The notes below the pieces were generated by a model, which saw only the letters and a program-made list of their open reading frames with translations, was not told the origin of the DNA and ran no database searches. DNA of 64,000 nt, from assembly GCA_022410635.1 (NCBI GenBank), contig JAJVDF010000255.1, positions 1-64,000 of the forward strand. The letters are read 5' to 3'. The first letter of the stretch is position 1; every line of letters begins with the position of its first letter. Of the stretch, positions 1-9,560 are shown one piece after another. The position numbers and the translations under genes are program-made. This stretch comes from Tretioscincus oriximinensis. Its lineage: Eukaryota > Chordata > Lepidosauria > Squamata > Gymnophthalmidae.

Positions 1-210
1 GCATCTGGTGGGCCTCTGTGTGAGACAGAATGCTGGACTAGATGGGCTGTGGCCTGATCCAGTATGGCTCTTCTTATGTTCTTATGTTCTTATGCAATCT
101 GCCCAGGTACAGTTGGCGGCCTCTGTGTGAGACAGAATGCTTGACTAGATGGACTGTGGCCCAATTCAGCAGGACTCCTCTTATGTTCTTATGTTCTTAC
201 ATGCTTTTTC
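1..210 (+). repeat. CR1-b LINE 3' tails, two adjacent copies
   Basis: Two copies (about 1-95 and 108-205) of the same 3' end occur in tandem. Each reads through a block encoding '...gacagaatgctggactagatg...' and ends in repeated TCTTATGT units. The same tail recurs more than ten times in the window, and at 38.4 kb it sits downstream of reverse-transcriptase sequence. That identifies it as the 3' end of a CR1-type LINE lineage, called CR1-b here. Both copies are severely 5'-truncated, as is usual for LINEs. The lineage name is mine. Confidence 0.75.
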
Positions 211-790
211 CCCACCTTTTTGTATTTAGAGCAGGATCTACTGAATCTAGAGATAGCCTGTAGCAAAACTAAGAAGCCCATTTACTCTTCTCACTCTGTC
301 TGTTTTATGTCTGTTTTCTGGCCATTTCATTCCGAAAGCCGCTGCCAGGAGCACTAGATGTGGAACTAATGTGTTGCCAGAATGGTGGTGATGGTGGGGG
401 GAAGTCTTTTGAAAAACAGTGAGAGCTATTAAATTATGCAATAGTCTCGTCTGCAACTCCCAAGAGATCTGNCAGAAACCTTATTGCCTTTGTGAGTCTG
501 AAAACGTAATGGCTAAGAAAAGTAAGAAAGAAAATAGCAAGATGTTCTGTATTTCTAAAACAACTTGGAATTTAAATGGAGATTAGTTGGGGAAGGCAGC
601 CAAATATGAACCAGAATTTGACATTTAGGGTATTTCCGCTCTTTGGATTGGAGATGCATTAAGCAAGCAATTGCATCACAGTTTGATTGCTGTATACACA
701 AACAGCCTGACCAGCTTCTTAACTATTCTGTAATCATATCAGGTATGACTTCAAAATACCCCACATCTAGTCAAGAGGAGCAAGAGCAGG
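211..790. other. No recognisable feature
   Basis: AT-rich sequence without a convincing coding exon, RNA gene or repeat that I can match elsewhere in the window. Confidence 0.5.
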
Positions 791-976
791 GTCTATAGGC
801 CCTGTCCCCACTAAGCCTTATTATGGGCTGTATCTCTGGACAGGTCTTGGCCATCCACATGCCAGTGCAGTCTATGGCAGGCCCCATTCGTGGCCTGCCA
901 TAGTCTACATTAGCATGTAGGTGTCAGGCTCCTATTCTGAGCCCATAATAAGGCTCAATGGGGACAGGACCTATAA
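791..976. mobile_element. MITE-1 palindromic element
   Basis: A foldback of about 186 bp. The left end reads GGCCCTGTCCCCACT and the right end is its near reverse complement. The centre is the GGCCCCATTCGTGGCC region around 878-893. TATA flanks both ends. The family has about a dozen copies in this window. It carries no coding capacity, so it is a non-autonomous DNA transposon. Terminal GGCC(C) and a TGA duplication at another copy point to PIF/Harbinger, which is inference. Confidence 0.8.
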
Positions 977-1904
977 CAAAACCCNAAGAAAAGAGATTTT
1001 GAATCCTTAATGTTGTATCAAAGTGGAAATTTCACNAGGTACTGCCAGCATTCTCTATTAGAATTGCTTCTTTTTTCACAATCCTTAAAGAAGCAGAACT
1101 ACTCTGTTTTTTTCTGGTAGCAATTGTAGGGCAGCATTCAAAAGGGTTTCTCCACATACAGCTCTACTTCCTTGATGTTACTGGGTGAGGAAATATTCTC
1201 TCAACCAATTGCAGCAAGAAGAGGCCCAGACCTTTTGGGTCCAGCCACCTACAATACTTACCTTTGAACGTTCAGGTCTTCCTTTCTGTAAATGCAAAGG
1301 GGCTGATCATTCTCTGCTTCAGATATAGGAAGTGATTTCCTGGGACTCATTTGAACAAGTAAAGGTGACAATAGATCCCTTAAGTATGCCCCCTCCAAAA
1401 GAAAACATTCTAAGAAATGCCTCTCACCCTAAACCTGCCCATATGTTAAAGTCTGTCAGTGTGACCTTCTTGTCTATGCCACTATTCTCAATAGTTAATG
1501 ATGTAACAACACATGAGAGGTCTTCTCAGTGGGACNCCCAGATTAAACCATCATCATCATACACATTTAGGAAGCATTTACGCTAGCTTTGACTGAGCAA
1601 ACGTCTTCTCCTTCAAGCACCTTTACTTATTATTTTCGTGAGCTTGTTTGGTGAGTTTAATGATGGTTTTGTTCTAACTTGCTCTAAGGCATTTTGGTGT
1701 AGGACATTTTGGTATAGGATAGAACAAGCAAGTTCGGTAAATATAATCTATAGTTGCCCCAGAGAACAAATTTACTGCTCGGTTTCAATGATCAAAACCT
1801 TAAACTAAGCAGGCCAAAGGAATCAGCATCTGTTTGGGATTGTTCCAAAATCCCAGAATTGCTTCTGTCATTTTTTCTGATTAATATTATATTTCCATGT
1901 AGCA
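977..1904. other. Unassigned intergenic DNA
   Basis: No exon, RNA gene or recognised repeat. Short open frames here lack coding character and splice-site support. Confidence 0.45.
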
Positions 1905-2262
1905 ATGCACAGGAAAATATAACATTTTTCACCCAGAGGGTCATCAGCCTATGGATTTTACTTACAGAAGAAGTGGTAGTAGCTACCAGCCTAAATAGCT
2001 TTAAGAGAGGATTAGACAAGTTCATGGACATCAAGGGTATAAATAGCTACTAGGATGGATGTCTTGATGCTGCCTCCGAGATGGAGCAGCAGGCAGGATT
2101 CCTGAAATGCCATTTGCAGGGCATTGAGAACAGTTGAAGATTTTGCCTTCTTCTGTTCAGACTGCCCAGGTGCAATTGGTGTCACTGTGTGAGACAGAAT
2201 GCTGGACTAGATGGGCTCCAGCCCAATTCGGCAGGGNCCCTCTCATGTTCTTACGTTATGCA
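1905..2262 (+). repeat. CR1-b LINE 3' fragment
   Basis: Begins near the 'cacccagagggtcatcagcc' block that follows the reverse-transcriptase C-terminus in other copies, and runs to the TCTTATGT-like tail. It aligns by eye, block for block, with 38,065-38,397. It is 5'-truncated and non-coding. Confidence 0.75.
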
Positions 2263-2317
2263 CACTAGAATGATCTTTTTAGAGCCTTACGGACAGACTA
2301 CCAATTTAACAAGTGGC

Positions 2318-2394
2318 TTTCCTTCCTTCCCTTCCTTCCTTCCTTTTTTCCTTCCTTCCTTTTATCTTTCTTTCTCTCCATCCCTCTCACTTAC
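2318..2394 (+). repeat. Pyrimidine-rich CTTCC-type simple repeat
   Basis: Imperfect run of CTTC/CCTT units on the + strand followed by CTTT/CTCT. Typical degenerate microsatellite. Confidence 0.8.
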
Positions 2395-2399
2395 ACATC

Positions 2400-3168
2400 A
2401 GAATAGATGCCTGCAAATCATTTTTAACAGATAGATTATTATCTACTGGCCATGCTGCCACCAGAGTTACATCCTGAAGAAGAAGCTGTATAATCTGAAG
2501 TGTATTTAATTTACTCATGATAATCATGAAGAAAGAAAGGGAAAATAAAATTCCAGATTTCCTGCATGGAAGTATATATATAAAAGTCAAAGTGACCTGA
2601 TTTTCCTGTTGCCAATGTAAACATAACCGAGATGTGTTAATTAACAATTACACTAGCAAAGAAAAGGTGAGAGAAACTGGAGGAACTTATTCTCTTTTCT
2701 TTTCCCGTGTGTAGCTTTCCAATGCCACCTACTGGGCAAATCAAAAGGCTTGATACCAGTTGTATAACTCTGATTTCTTAGGGGGAAAAAACCCTTAGTG
2801 ATATTATCAAACTCCCCCACCCTCAATTGGGGAATTTGCAATGGAGCTAGTTTTATTGGTGAGCCACTCCACTGAAGACCCATCATTGAATGTCCAATTT
2901 AACTTGGATTCCCTGGGTTGTTATTATCCAAGATTTGGGGTCCACCAGGTCATCCCGGAAAACCACAATACCCTCCTGTTTGTTCAGCCCCTCCTGAATC
3001 CAGTGCATCTGCCCCATAGCATTGTTTGGGCATTCCCTTCTGTTACCTGTGAACATGTGCAATGCCACTGGAAGACCTGGCATGATGTCATAAAAGCACA
3101 TCCCAGAAAAGGACTGATCCATGTGATTGCATTAAGCCTGACACTTACGTTGACAATCTGCTGTANAG
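2400..3168. other. Unassigned intergenic DNA
   Basis: No feature I can support. A 149-codon open frame at 2841-3290 runs into a CR1-b tail and contains two ambiguous bases. It has no recognisable domain. Confidence 0.45.
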
Positions 3169-3169
3169 G

Positions 3170-3245
3170 CTCAGGTGTGATTCAGAGATTCAGTACTAGT
3201 CTACATGGGCTGTGGCCTGATTCAACAGGACTCCTCCTATTAAGA
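3170..3245 (+). repeat. Degenerate CR1-b tail
   Basis: Contains the 'catgggctgtggcctgattcaa' type block shared with other CR1-b 3' ends, with deletions. Short and old. Confidence 0.5.
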
Positions 3246-3549
3246 GACTCAATTTTCTTGGCCAAAATAGGAATCCTCCTNCTGTCTTAAAAATGCTAAC
3301 AGCCTGCTCGAATTGCAGTGAGTATTATGGACAACCCCAGTGCCATGTTGAAGCACTACCAGTACATTAATGTCAAAATTCAGATTAGAAATAATCTAAC
3401 GACTTCTTCTTCCAGGAAAATGTTGGGATCAACTTTGTAACCGACTGCTTTTGAGGCTGTTTTATCACTGAGTTATGGTGTGGCACAATGTTAGATTGAA
3501 CAATTAGCACAATTAGAAGCAAGATGAGCTTATAGGACACGAATGGTGC

Positions 3550-3825
3550 CNTCACTAAGAGAGCCGGTCTTTCAACTGAAACATCTGATTTTTGAGGGCC
3601 TGTGTCAGATATGGAGAAGGGTAAGCGCCCTCTACTGGCCTTCAGCTTCAGCGAGCTGACCTATTTGAAAAAAAGTATATTTGCAATCTACATTTCAATT
3701 AGATAAATGAGTATCGCCATTAACCTGGGAGACAGATAGAATAGATGTAAGTCTTCAGGACAAGGTTAACCTTGTAAGTTGCTCTGAGTCCCTTTGGGTG
3801 AGATGGGAAGAGTATAAAAGTCAGA
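3550..3825 (+). repeat. SINE-2 (tRNA-derived) copy
   Basis: Shares with 35,944-36,240 and 46,765-47,072 the blocks 'aagcgccctctactggcc', 'ttcgaaagc'-like sequence, and the 3' end 'gagtccctttgggtgag'. Better copies begin with a tRNA-like A box (TAGCTCAGTTGC) and B box (GTTTCGAGGCC). The 3' tail runs straight into the GATGAG microsatellite. Confidence 0.6.
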
Positions 3826-3940
3826 TGATGAGGATGAGGATGAGGATGAGGATGAAGATGAAGATGAAGATGAAGATGAGGATGAGGATGAGGATGAGGA
3901 TGAGGATGAGGATGAGGATGAGGATGATGATGATGATGAT
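3823..3940 (+). repeat. (GATGAG/GATGAA)n microsatellite
   Basis: About 118 bp of near-perfect hexamer repeat. GATGAG units dominate at both ends, a GATGAA block lies in the middle, and a GAT trinucleotide run sits at the 3' edge. It produces spurious open frames encoding MR/MK repeats on + and HP/HL repeats on -. It sits exactly at the 3' end of a SINE-2 copy, so the SINE tail probably seeded it. Confidence 0.95.
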
Positions 3941-4177
3941 TTCTAGCTGCTTCAGCCAGCATTTTTGGAGATTGGTGGGTTGATGAGAAGACTAATTAGG
4001 CACTAGGATAAGTGATCCTTCCTCCCAGGATCATTCAAAATCAAGTACACTCTTGTGACTGAATTTGCTGAAAGCAGATTTCTATTCTGATACGAAATCC
4101 AGAATAAAGTCCAGTTCTGGATAGTTAGGGCATTTCCCTGCCCTATTTTTTCCAGAGCTAATCATGACATTTCAGTG

Positions 4178-4251
4178 GTATTTCAGGAGTCCTGCCTGTT
4201 TCTCCATCCCGGAGGCAACATCCAGACATCCATCCTAGTATCCATTTATAC
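4178..4251 (-). repeat. CR1-b fragment, reverse orientation
   Basis: Reverse complement of the 'gctgcctccgggatggagca' block region of CR1-b. Directly abuts a hAT-like element. Confidence 0.6.
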
Positions 4252-4371
4252 CCTTGGTGTCCAAATATTATTAGTGGTATTTTATGGGACACTGAATCAT
4301 AATACGGGACGCGTAACTTTTACCTGAAATACAGGATATTCTGTATAATAGGGGACAGATGGCAACCCTAT
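4252..4371. mobile_element. hAT-like MITE fragment
   Basis: Ends in GGGGACAGATGGCAACCCTA, a terminal inverted repeat type familiar from amniote hAT non-autonomous elements (TAGGGTNNCCA...). The left end is degraded. Non-coding. Confidence 0.5.
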
Positions 4372-5062
4372 TCAGGAGGACTATTCATAGTCCACCTAGT
4401 CCATAGTTCTTCTGGCCTCCTTCAAAAACCCTCTGTAGTGGTCTGCCCATCCAGGAGAATGCTGAAAGCAACCATCTTCGCCCACCATCCTGGGAACAGA
4501 GCACCCCCACATTGACCTCTTCCCTCCTCCTTCCACCCCGCCTTGCCAGTTTCCTCCCTGCCGCTCTCTTTTTAAATGCTTCCCCTTTTCCTAACTTTTC
4601 CTAACTTTTTCCTGCCCTTACTCTAAAAGTGTAAGGTGAATTAAAACTGCACCGTGGACACTATTGCACTACTAAAACTCATTACATTTATTGCAGATGC
4701 AACGGGCTTATCAACTAGTTCCAAGATATATCCCAAAGCAAAGCCTAGTGTAGAAAGAAGTCTGGGAAACTTCTGAAATACTTTTTTTTTCTTTCCTTTT
4801 ATCTGGCTATGTGTGATCACAGTTTAAAAGAATAAATTTCTAGAGGTCAAAATAAGCAACACTAATAACAACTGAGACACTGGTTCCAAGTGTATTTAAG
4901 ATCACACACATTCATTCAATCTATAGTGTGATTAACATTAATTGACAATTGGAGCCTTCCTGGTACACATTTTTTTTCTGTGTAAAACAGCATTTTCTTG
5001 CCAGGTTAGAAAAATAATTTAATGTTTTTAAATTTAATTTAACTGTACANTAAAATACAGCA
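4372..5062. other. Unassigned intergenic DNA
   Basis: AT-rich with short poly-T runs. Nothing recognised. Confidence 0.4.
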
Positions 5063-5112
5063 TTAGACTGACCAGATTTAGACCGACCCAATGGGGTCTT
5101 CTGGTCAGCCTA
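5063..5112. mobile_element. Miniature hAT-like foldback remnant
   Basis: Only about 50 bp, with matching ends TTAGACTGACCAGA and TCTGGTCAGCCTAA. These resemble the MITE-2 terminus (TAGGCTGACCAGATG). The interior of MITE-2 appears deleted. Confidence 0.5.
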
Positions 5113-5831
5113 AACTTAGTCAGCCAGCAATTAATTATCCTCATTCAAACTGACTTAAAAAAAGTTAGCTTGTGTTTAGAATGGAGCTGTCAAACTTCCG
5201 GGATGGCCCTTCACCTTCAAACTGTGATTGCAGCACTAGGTTAGGCAGTCACCAGGATGGGTGGAAGATGTNCAAGGGAGAGGGAAGTGGATGGGAAGAA
5301 AGGGAAGCACTGAGGCTACATACGAGAGACATAATTTACTTCTACATATGCTGTGCCTCTCGCACCCCTGCCCCCTCACGTTCCAGCTCCCAGAGCCCCC
5401 CAGTAATATGCCCAATCCCCTCACACACATACAAGTACACACATAGCAGACTACAAAGGCCATAATATACCTGCCCCCAGAAGGAGCTATTAAAAAACTA
5501 GGGTAAGCACTAGAGGATGGAGGGGGCACCAGGTTGCCTGCCAGGAGTGGGGGAGCAATAAGGATAAATGGTGTCATTGCAACCCAGCCCATGAGGCACA
5601 AAGGGAAGAGGGAAGAGGCGCAAAAGATGTGAGGCTTTTCAAAGTAAATTGTGTCTCCCATATACCACCTCATTGCTTCCCCTTTCTCCTGCTGATTCCT
5701 CCCTCCCCTCCAAATATTCCCCTACTACCCACACTTCAGAAAGGGAAGGCCACTCCAAAAGCGTGTCAGTTCCGTCCTCAAGCTGACTTGTTTTAAGTCA
5801 GCTTGAGTCATGATTATTAACTGCTGTCTGA

Positions 5832-6012
5832 GGCCCTGTCCATAGAGAACCTTATTCTAGGTAATATCACAGAATAACAGCCTGCCATCTACTTGCTAGT
5901 GCAGACTATGGCAGCCCCTGAATGGGGCCTGCCTTAGTCTACACTGGCACGTGGATGGCCAAGCTGGTTCCCGAGATACAACCCAGAATCAGTCTCCATG
6001 TGGATAGGACCT
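5832..6012. mobile_element. MITE-1 palindromic element flanked by TGA
   Basis: Full-length foldback with ends GGCCCTGTCC and GGATAGGACC, flanked on both sides by TGA. The central palindrome is GGCAGCCCCTGAATGGGGCC. A 3-bp TNA duplication is what PIF/Harbinger elements make, so this copy gives the best hint at family assignment. Confidence 0.8.
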
Positions 6013-6149
6013 GACTTGGTCCAGATAAGGGCACAAATAAATTTGGTGTTAGGATTCCAACATATTTGGTCAGCTAAATAATGCTTTCTTCTCTTATATT
6101 GGATAATATGCCACTCAACCAGGACGATATATTTACTGCTAAGAAGTTG

Positions 6150-6398
6150 TTGTTATTATTTATTATTTATTTATTTGTACTTAGATCCCGCCCTATACCC
6201 GAAAGTCTTGGGGCGGCCAATCATAGGGAGGGCATACATAGCTTTTGTTGCTTTCTCCACAACAGACACCCTGTGAAGTAGACAGGGCTGAGAGAGTTCT
6301 AAAGAACTGNGGCTGGCCCAAGATCACCCAGCTGGCTTCCATGGAGGAGTGGGAGGCTACCAGATGCAAGTCCAACCACTACACCAAAACTGGCTCCT
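6150..6398 (-). repeat. SINE-1 (tRNA-derived), reverse
   Basis: In reverse orientation: tRNA-like head ('gccagttttggtgtagtggtt'-type, A box), a degraded B box, a body with 'gggtgtctgttgtggagaaagcaac', and an ATTTATTT-rich tail at 6150-6180. Same family as 10,867, 35,247, 41,555 and 60,725. Confidence 0.8.
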
Positions 6399-6784
6399 TA
6401 TTAGCACCCCAGGCAGTGGTAGCAAAATATTGGAAATATTAAAAAATGGCTTGCTTATTACAAGCAGATATTATTTCATAATAGATCGATTGGCTTGAGT
6501 CTGGTAGAGTAGGAATAAAAAAAGTAGAGCACAATTGGGCCTTGTCCCTGCTGAGCTTTCTTCAGGGCAGACAGTGGCAGGACCCATTCAGTAATTATCA
6601 CATCATGAAACATGGTATGAGGGAAAGGGGGCCAGAGGAACTGCTTTTCTCTTCGAAACAATGGACTAATTTTTACTAAATTGTGGCTACCACTCATTCA
6701 CACAAAATGATAGACATTTTTCAGTTTTAAAATACATGGAAAAGAGGAATTTTCACCAGATGCAGCTTATAATTCTTGCAGCAG

Positions 6785-6870
6785 CTGAAATGGGAGCTTG
6801 TAGCATTTATGAGACTAACAACAGAATTTTTGAGCTTTTGTAGACACGTCTCCTTCTTCAGATACTAAGG
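6785..6870 (-). repeat. FB-family fragment
   Basis: Half of the dispersed foldback repeat described at 6970-7235. It contains the 'gagactaaca' and 'gcttttgtagac' blocks. Confidence 0.55.
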
Positions 6871-6969
6871 GACCAATGTCACGAACAGACCTTTGTAGGA
6901 ATCTGAATGTAAGAAAGGACAAGGGACGTGTAAATAAATGTGGTTGAGGGGATCAAGTTCATACCGACT

Positions 6970-7235
6970 ACATTTCTCTTTCAGAGAAATGGNCGTGTTG
7001 GTCTAGAAGAAAGTCCAGCAAAGGATCTAGTAGCACTTAGAGACTAACAGTAGAAAAGTAGGTGGCTTGAGCTTTTGTAGACATGTCTACTTCTTCTCTC
7101 CTGAAGTCCCTCAGCATCTGAAGAAGTAGACTAGCCTTTTTGCTAACCTTTCTCGTTAGTCTCTAAGTGCTACAAGCATCCCTTCCTGGACTTTCTGAAC
7201 TAGGCTAACCAATTTCAGACTGTTTCTCTGAAATT
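6970..7235. repeat. FB-family long hairpin
   Basis: About 265 bp with long inverted arms. 'aagtccagcaaaggatctag' and 'gcacttagagactaac' near 7011-7048 pair with 'gttagtctctaagtgc' and 'tcctggactt' near 7155-7194. The arms extend outward to AGAGAAAT/GTTTCTCTGAAAT. Other copies are at 15,895, 17,468, 49,820 and 54,590. I do not know the class; it could be a Penelope-type or DNA foldback element. Confidence 0.65.
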
Positions 7236-7343
7236 TCCAGATCCATATGCTGCAACTGATCCTCCTTTTGGTGCTAACCCTAAAGTTAACTTTACCTTGG
7301 GCTACAAATATCTAAAGAAACACCTTCTCCCATACCAACCTGC

Positions 7344-7446
7344 CCGTGCCTTAAGATCTGCATGGGAGGTTCTCCTGAGTGTACCACCCCTCTCAACAGC
7401 CAATGGAGTGGGAACCTGGGGCAGGGCCTTCTCAGTGGTTGCCTCC
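7344..7446 (+). repeat. Dispersed repeat U1, 5' part
   Basis: The block 'cttaagatctgcatgggagg ... tgtaccacc ... gggaac' recurs at about 51,640-51,775. The downstream part, 'ggttgaagaaatgctgtttt' with 'ccttcagatactgttttta', resumes at 7795-7965 and recurs at 33,475 and 46,690. The copy looks split by the MITE-2 remnant and other DNA at 7447-7794. Class unknown. Confidence 0.5.
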
Positions 7447-7620
7447 AGTCTATGGTAGGCGGACCACATGACCCCTTTTGGTGGAGGGGGTTAAACCCAG
7501 TTTGGGGGTGTTTACCCCGCCCTACCGGGTGGGTGTGATTTCCCCAGTTTTTGCTGAGGAAAAAAAAAATTTTTTTTTTTAGAATAATTTTTTAGAATAA
7601 TTCACTGCGCCACCACTATG
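7447..7620. mobile_element. MITE-2-like (hAT) remnant
   Basis: Starts GGTAGGCGGACCACATGACCCC, a mutated version of the MITE-2 terminus, followed by the same 'aacccagtttgggggtg' and 'ttgctgaggaaaa' interior. The right end is lost or unclear. Confidence 0.55.
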
Positions 7621-8303
7621 GGGCTCTAAAGGTACCCTCCCCTCAGTAAAAAGAAAAAATTAAAAATGCAAATTTCTTACATACTTTGCAAAATTCTTGC
7701 ATGCTTCACAGATTTGTCAGGTGGGGCATATTCATGAATATGCAAATTTAGTATGAATATTAATTGCTCCAGTTTGGGCCTCAGAAAATCAGATCAGGCT
7801 AGTCTGTGGAATAGTCTCCCTCATCCTTCGGGGTGTGCCGGTCACCCATCATTTATTCTTTTAGAAGATCTTGGAAGATGCACCTCTTTAACCGAGACTT
7901 TGGTTGAAGAAATGCTGTTTTTCTGTTCCCACCTTCAGATACTGTTTTTAATACACAGAGCATGGGGTATAAGTATAAATCAATCGGCATGAAATCTATT
8001 TTTTTTAAAAAAAAATCAACCTGGTGAATCACTTCTTTGGCAAGAAATTGGTCTCCTCTTGGGGTTTTCACAACTTTTTTTAAAATCCCAAGTTGTGTTT
8101 GAATATGAGTGGAAAGACAACAGCGCCATCGTGTGATCCAAAATTTTATTAATAAAATATATTATTCCTTCCTAAACACACTCCAAAAAAAGAGAAGAAA
8201 GGATTGTTCCAATACAAAAACCAGAGATCAATATAAGATTTTCTCATACAGTCCCTATTTACTTATATAATAATAGATACGAGTAATTTGGCGTCGTCTC
8301 CTA
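7621..8303. other. U1 3' part and unassigned DNA
   Basis: 7795-7965 is the 3' part of U1. The remainder is AT-rich unassigned sequence. Confidence 0.4.
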
Positions 8304-8365
8304 GGGGCCTGTACACAAGAAGCCTTATTCTGGGTCACATTTGGGGGGGCTGCCATAGTCTACAC

Positions 8366-8579
8366 TAGGCTGACCAGATGACCCCTTTTGGGGGGTGGGG
8401 GGTGAAAACCCAATTTTGGGGTGCATCCCAATTTTTTCTGAGGAAAATCTTTTCAAAAAAAGATTATTTTTTTTNAAAAATGTTTTTTAATATTTTTTCC
8501 TCAGAAAAAACCGGGAGGCACCCCAAAACCGGGTTTTCAACACACACACACACCCAACAGGGGTCATCTGGCCAGCCTA
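8366..8579. mobile_element. MITE-2, hAT-like foldback with exact 8-bp TSD
   Basis: 214 bp, starting TAGGCTGACCAGATGACCCC and ending in its near reverse complement, GGGGTCATCTGGCCAGCCTA. It is flanked by GTCTACAC at 8358-8365 and again at 8580-8587. An 8-bp duplication and a TAGG...CCTA terminus are hallmarks of hAT transposons. The interior is a second palindrome of CCCAAATT/GAGGAAAA type with an AC-repeat patch near 8541. Non-coding. Other copies: 45,455-45,658, 7447 and 5063. Confidence 0.88.
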
Positions 8580-8613
8580 GTCTACACTAGCATGTGGGCA
8601 GGTTCCTATTATG

Positions 8614-8847
8614 TTCTTATGGGTATAAATGGATACTAGGATAGTTGTCTGGATGTCGCCTCCTGGATGGAGCAACAGGCAGGACTCCTGAAATACCATT
8701 TGCAGGGAGTCATGAACAGGACCATATTTTGCTTTCCTCTGTTCATACTGCCCAGGTGCATCTGGTGGGCCTCTGTGTGACACAGAATGCTGGACTTGAT
8801 GGGCTGTTGCCTGATCCAGTATGGCTCTTCTTATGTTCTTATGTTCT
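8614..8847 (+). repeat. CR1-b LINE 3' insertion
   Basis: Runs from 'gggtataaatggatactagg' to the TCTTATGT tail and lies inside the right arm of a MITE-1. Flanking CTATT sequence on both sides is consistent with a short duplication. Confidence 0.75.
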
Positions 8848-9063
8848 ATTCTGAGGTATATAGCCCAGAATAAGGCTCCGTGTGGATAGGGCTTATGGCA
8901 GCCAGTCATTGGCCCAGTCTGGTCATAGGTTTTAAACCAGTTTCAATCCACTTTCAGAGCGAGAGAACCAATCACCGAAATGGCTGGAATAGGTTTTCTT
9001 TCCGCATTTTCTGACTCAGCAAATGGTTTAAGACAACGTGGAAAGAGCTTTGCTACTCACTTG

Positions 9064-9350
9064 GGTCCTGTCCCCACTGAGCCTGAGGCTGCATCCACCC
9101 ATCGCTTATTTATTCCACCCTAGTTGGATATTCAACAGTAAAGCATTGTGTGAGCTGATTGATTCCAGAATATCCATGCTTTATTGTGGAATATCCACTT
9201 ATAGTGGAATAAAGAAAGTGTTGTGTGGATCCAGCCTGAGTCTGGGTTACATCTCGGGACGGACTTTGGCCATCCACCTGCCCTAGCCTTCACTGGCGCG
9301 TAGATGGTAGGCTCCTATTGCGACATATAACCCAAAATAAAGCCCTGTCC
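9064..9350. mobile_element. MITE-1 carrying a MITE-3 insertion
   Basis: Left end GTCCTGTCCCCACTGAGCC. The element resumes after the 150 bp MITE-3 with 'gtctgggttacatctcgg'. The palindrome centre is deleted. Its right terminus overlaps the start of the next copy. Confidence 0.75.
9087..9236. mobile_element. MITE-3 foldback with TGA duplication
   Basis: 150 bp with termini GGCTGCATCCAC and GTGGATCCAGCC, flanked by TGA at 9084-9086 and 9237-9239. The interior is mirrored (TTATTTATTCC against GGAATAAAG). The 3-bp TNA duplication and GGC terminus suggest PIF/Harbinger. Half copies occur at 29,580-29,652 and possibly 63,598-63,720. Confidence 0.75.
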
Positions 9351-9482
9351 ACACAGAGCCTTATCCTGGGCTATACCTTGGCATAGGAGCCAGCCATCCC
9401 CATGCTAGTCTACACTGGCATGGGAGTGGCCAAACTCTATCCCAAGATGTTACCCAGAATAAGGCTCCATGTGGACAGGGCC
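9345..9482. mobile_element. MITE-1, second tandem copy
   Basis: GCCCTGTCCACACAGAGCC to GTGGACAGGGCC, with the central palindrome partly deleted. Directly joined to the preceding copy. Confidence 0.75.
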
Positions 9483-9560
9483 TGGGATGCTGGGTTTTCC
9501 CCATTCCAAAAGTGAACTGAAGCTGGATTAAAACTTAGGTGTGGCAATGGCCATTGGAAA

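Larger units (their letters stand above)
8304..8895. mobile_element. MITE-1 interrupted by two later insertions
   Basis: Left piece 8304-8365, middle piece 8580-8613 and right piece 8848-8895 together reconstitute one MITE-1. The first interruption is MITE-2 (8366-8579); the second is a CR1-b 3' fragment (about 8614-8847). Both interrupting families are therefore younger than this MITE-1 copy. Confidence 0.8.

Noticed and set aside
2841..3290. 149-codon + strand frame
   Set aside because: Interrupted by ambiguous bases and runs into CR1-b tail sequence. No recognisable protein features.
3720..3983. HP/HL-repeat and MR/MK-repeat peptides
   Set aside because: Both are translations of the GATGAG microsatellite.
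5236..5673. 145-codon reverse-strand frame with a Cys-rich segment
   Set aside because: Translation of T/C-biased non-coding sequence. No matching family, no splice signals, and an ambiguous base inside.
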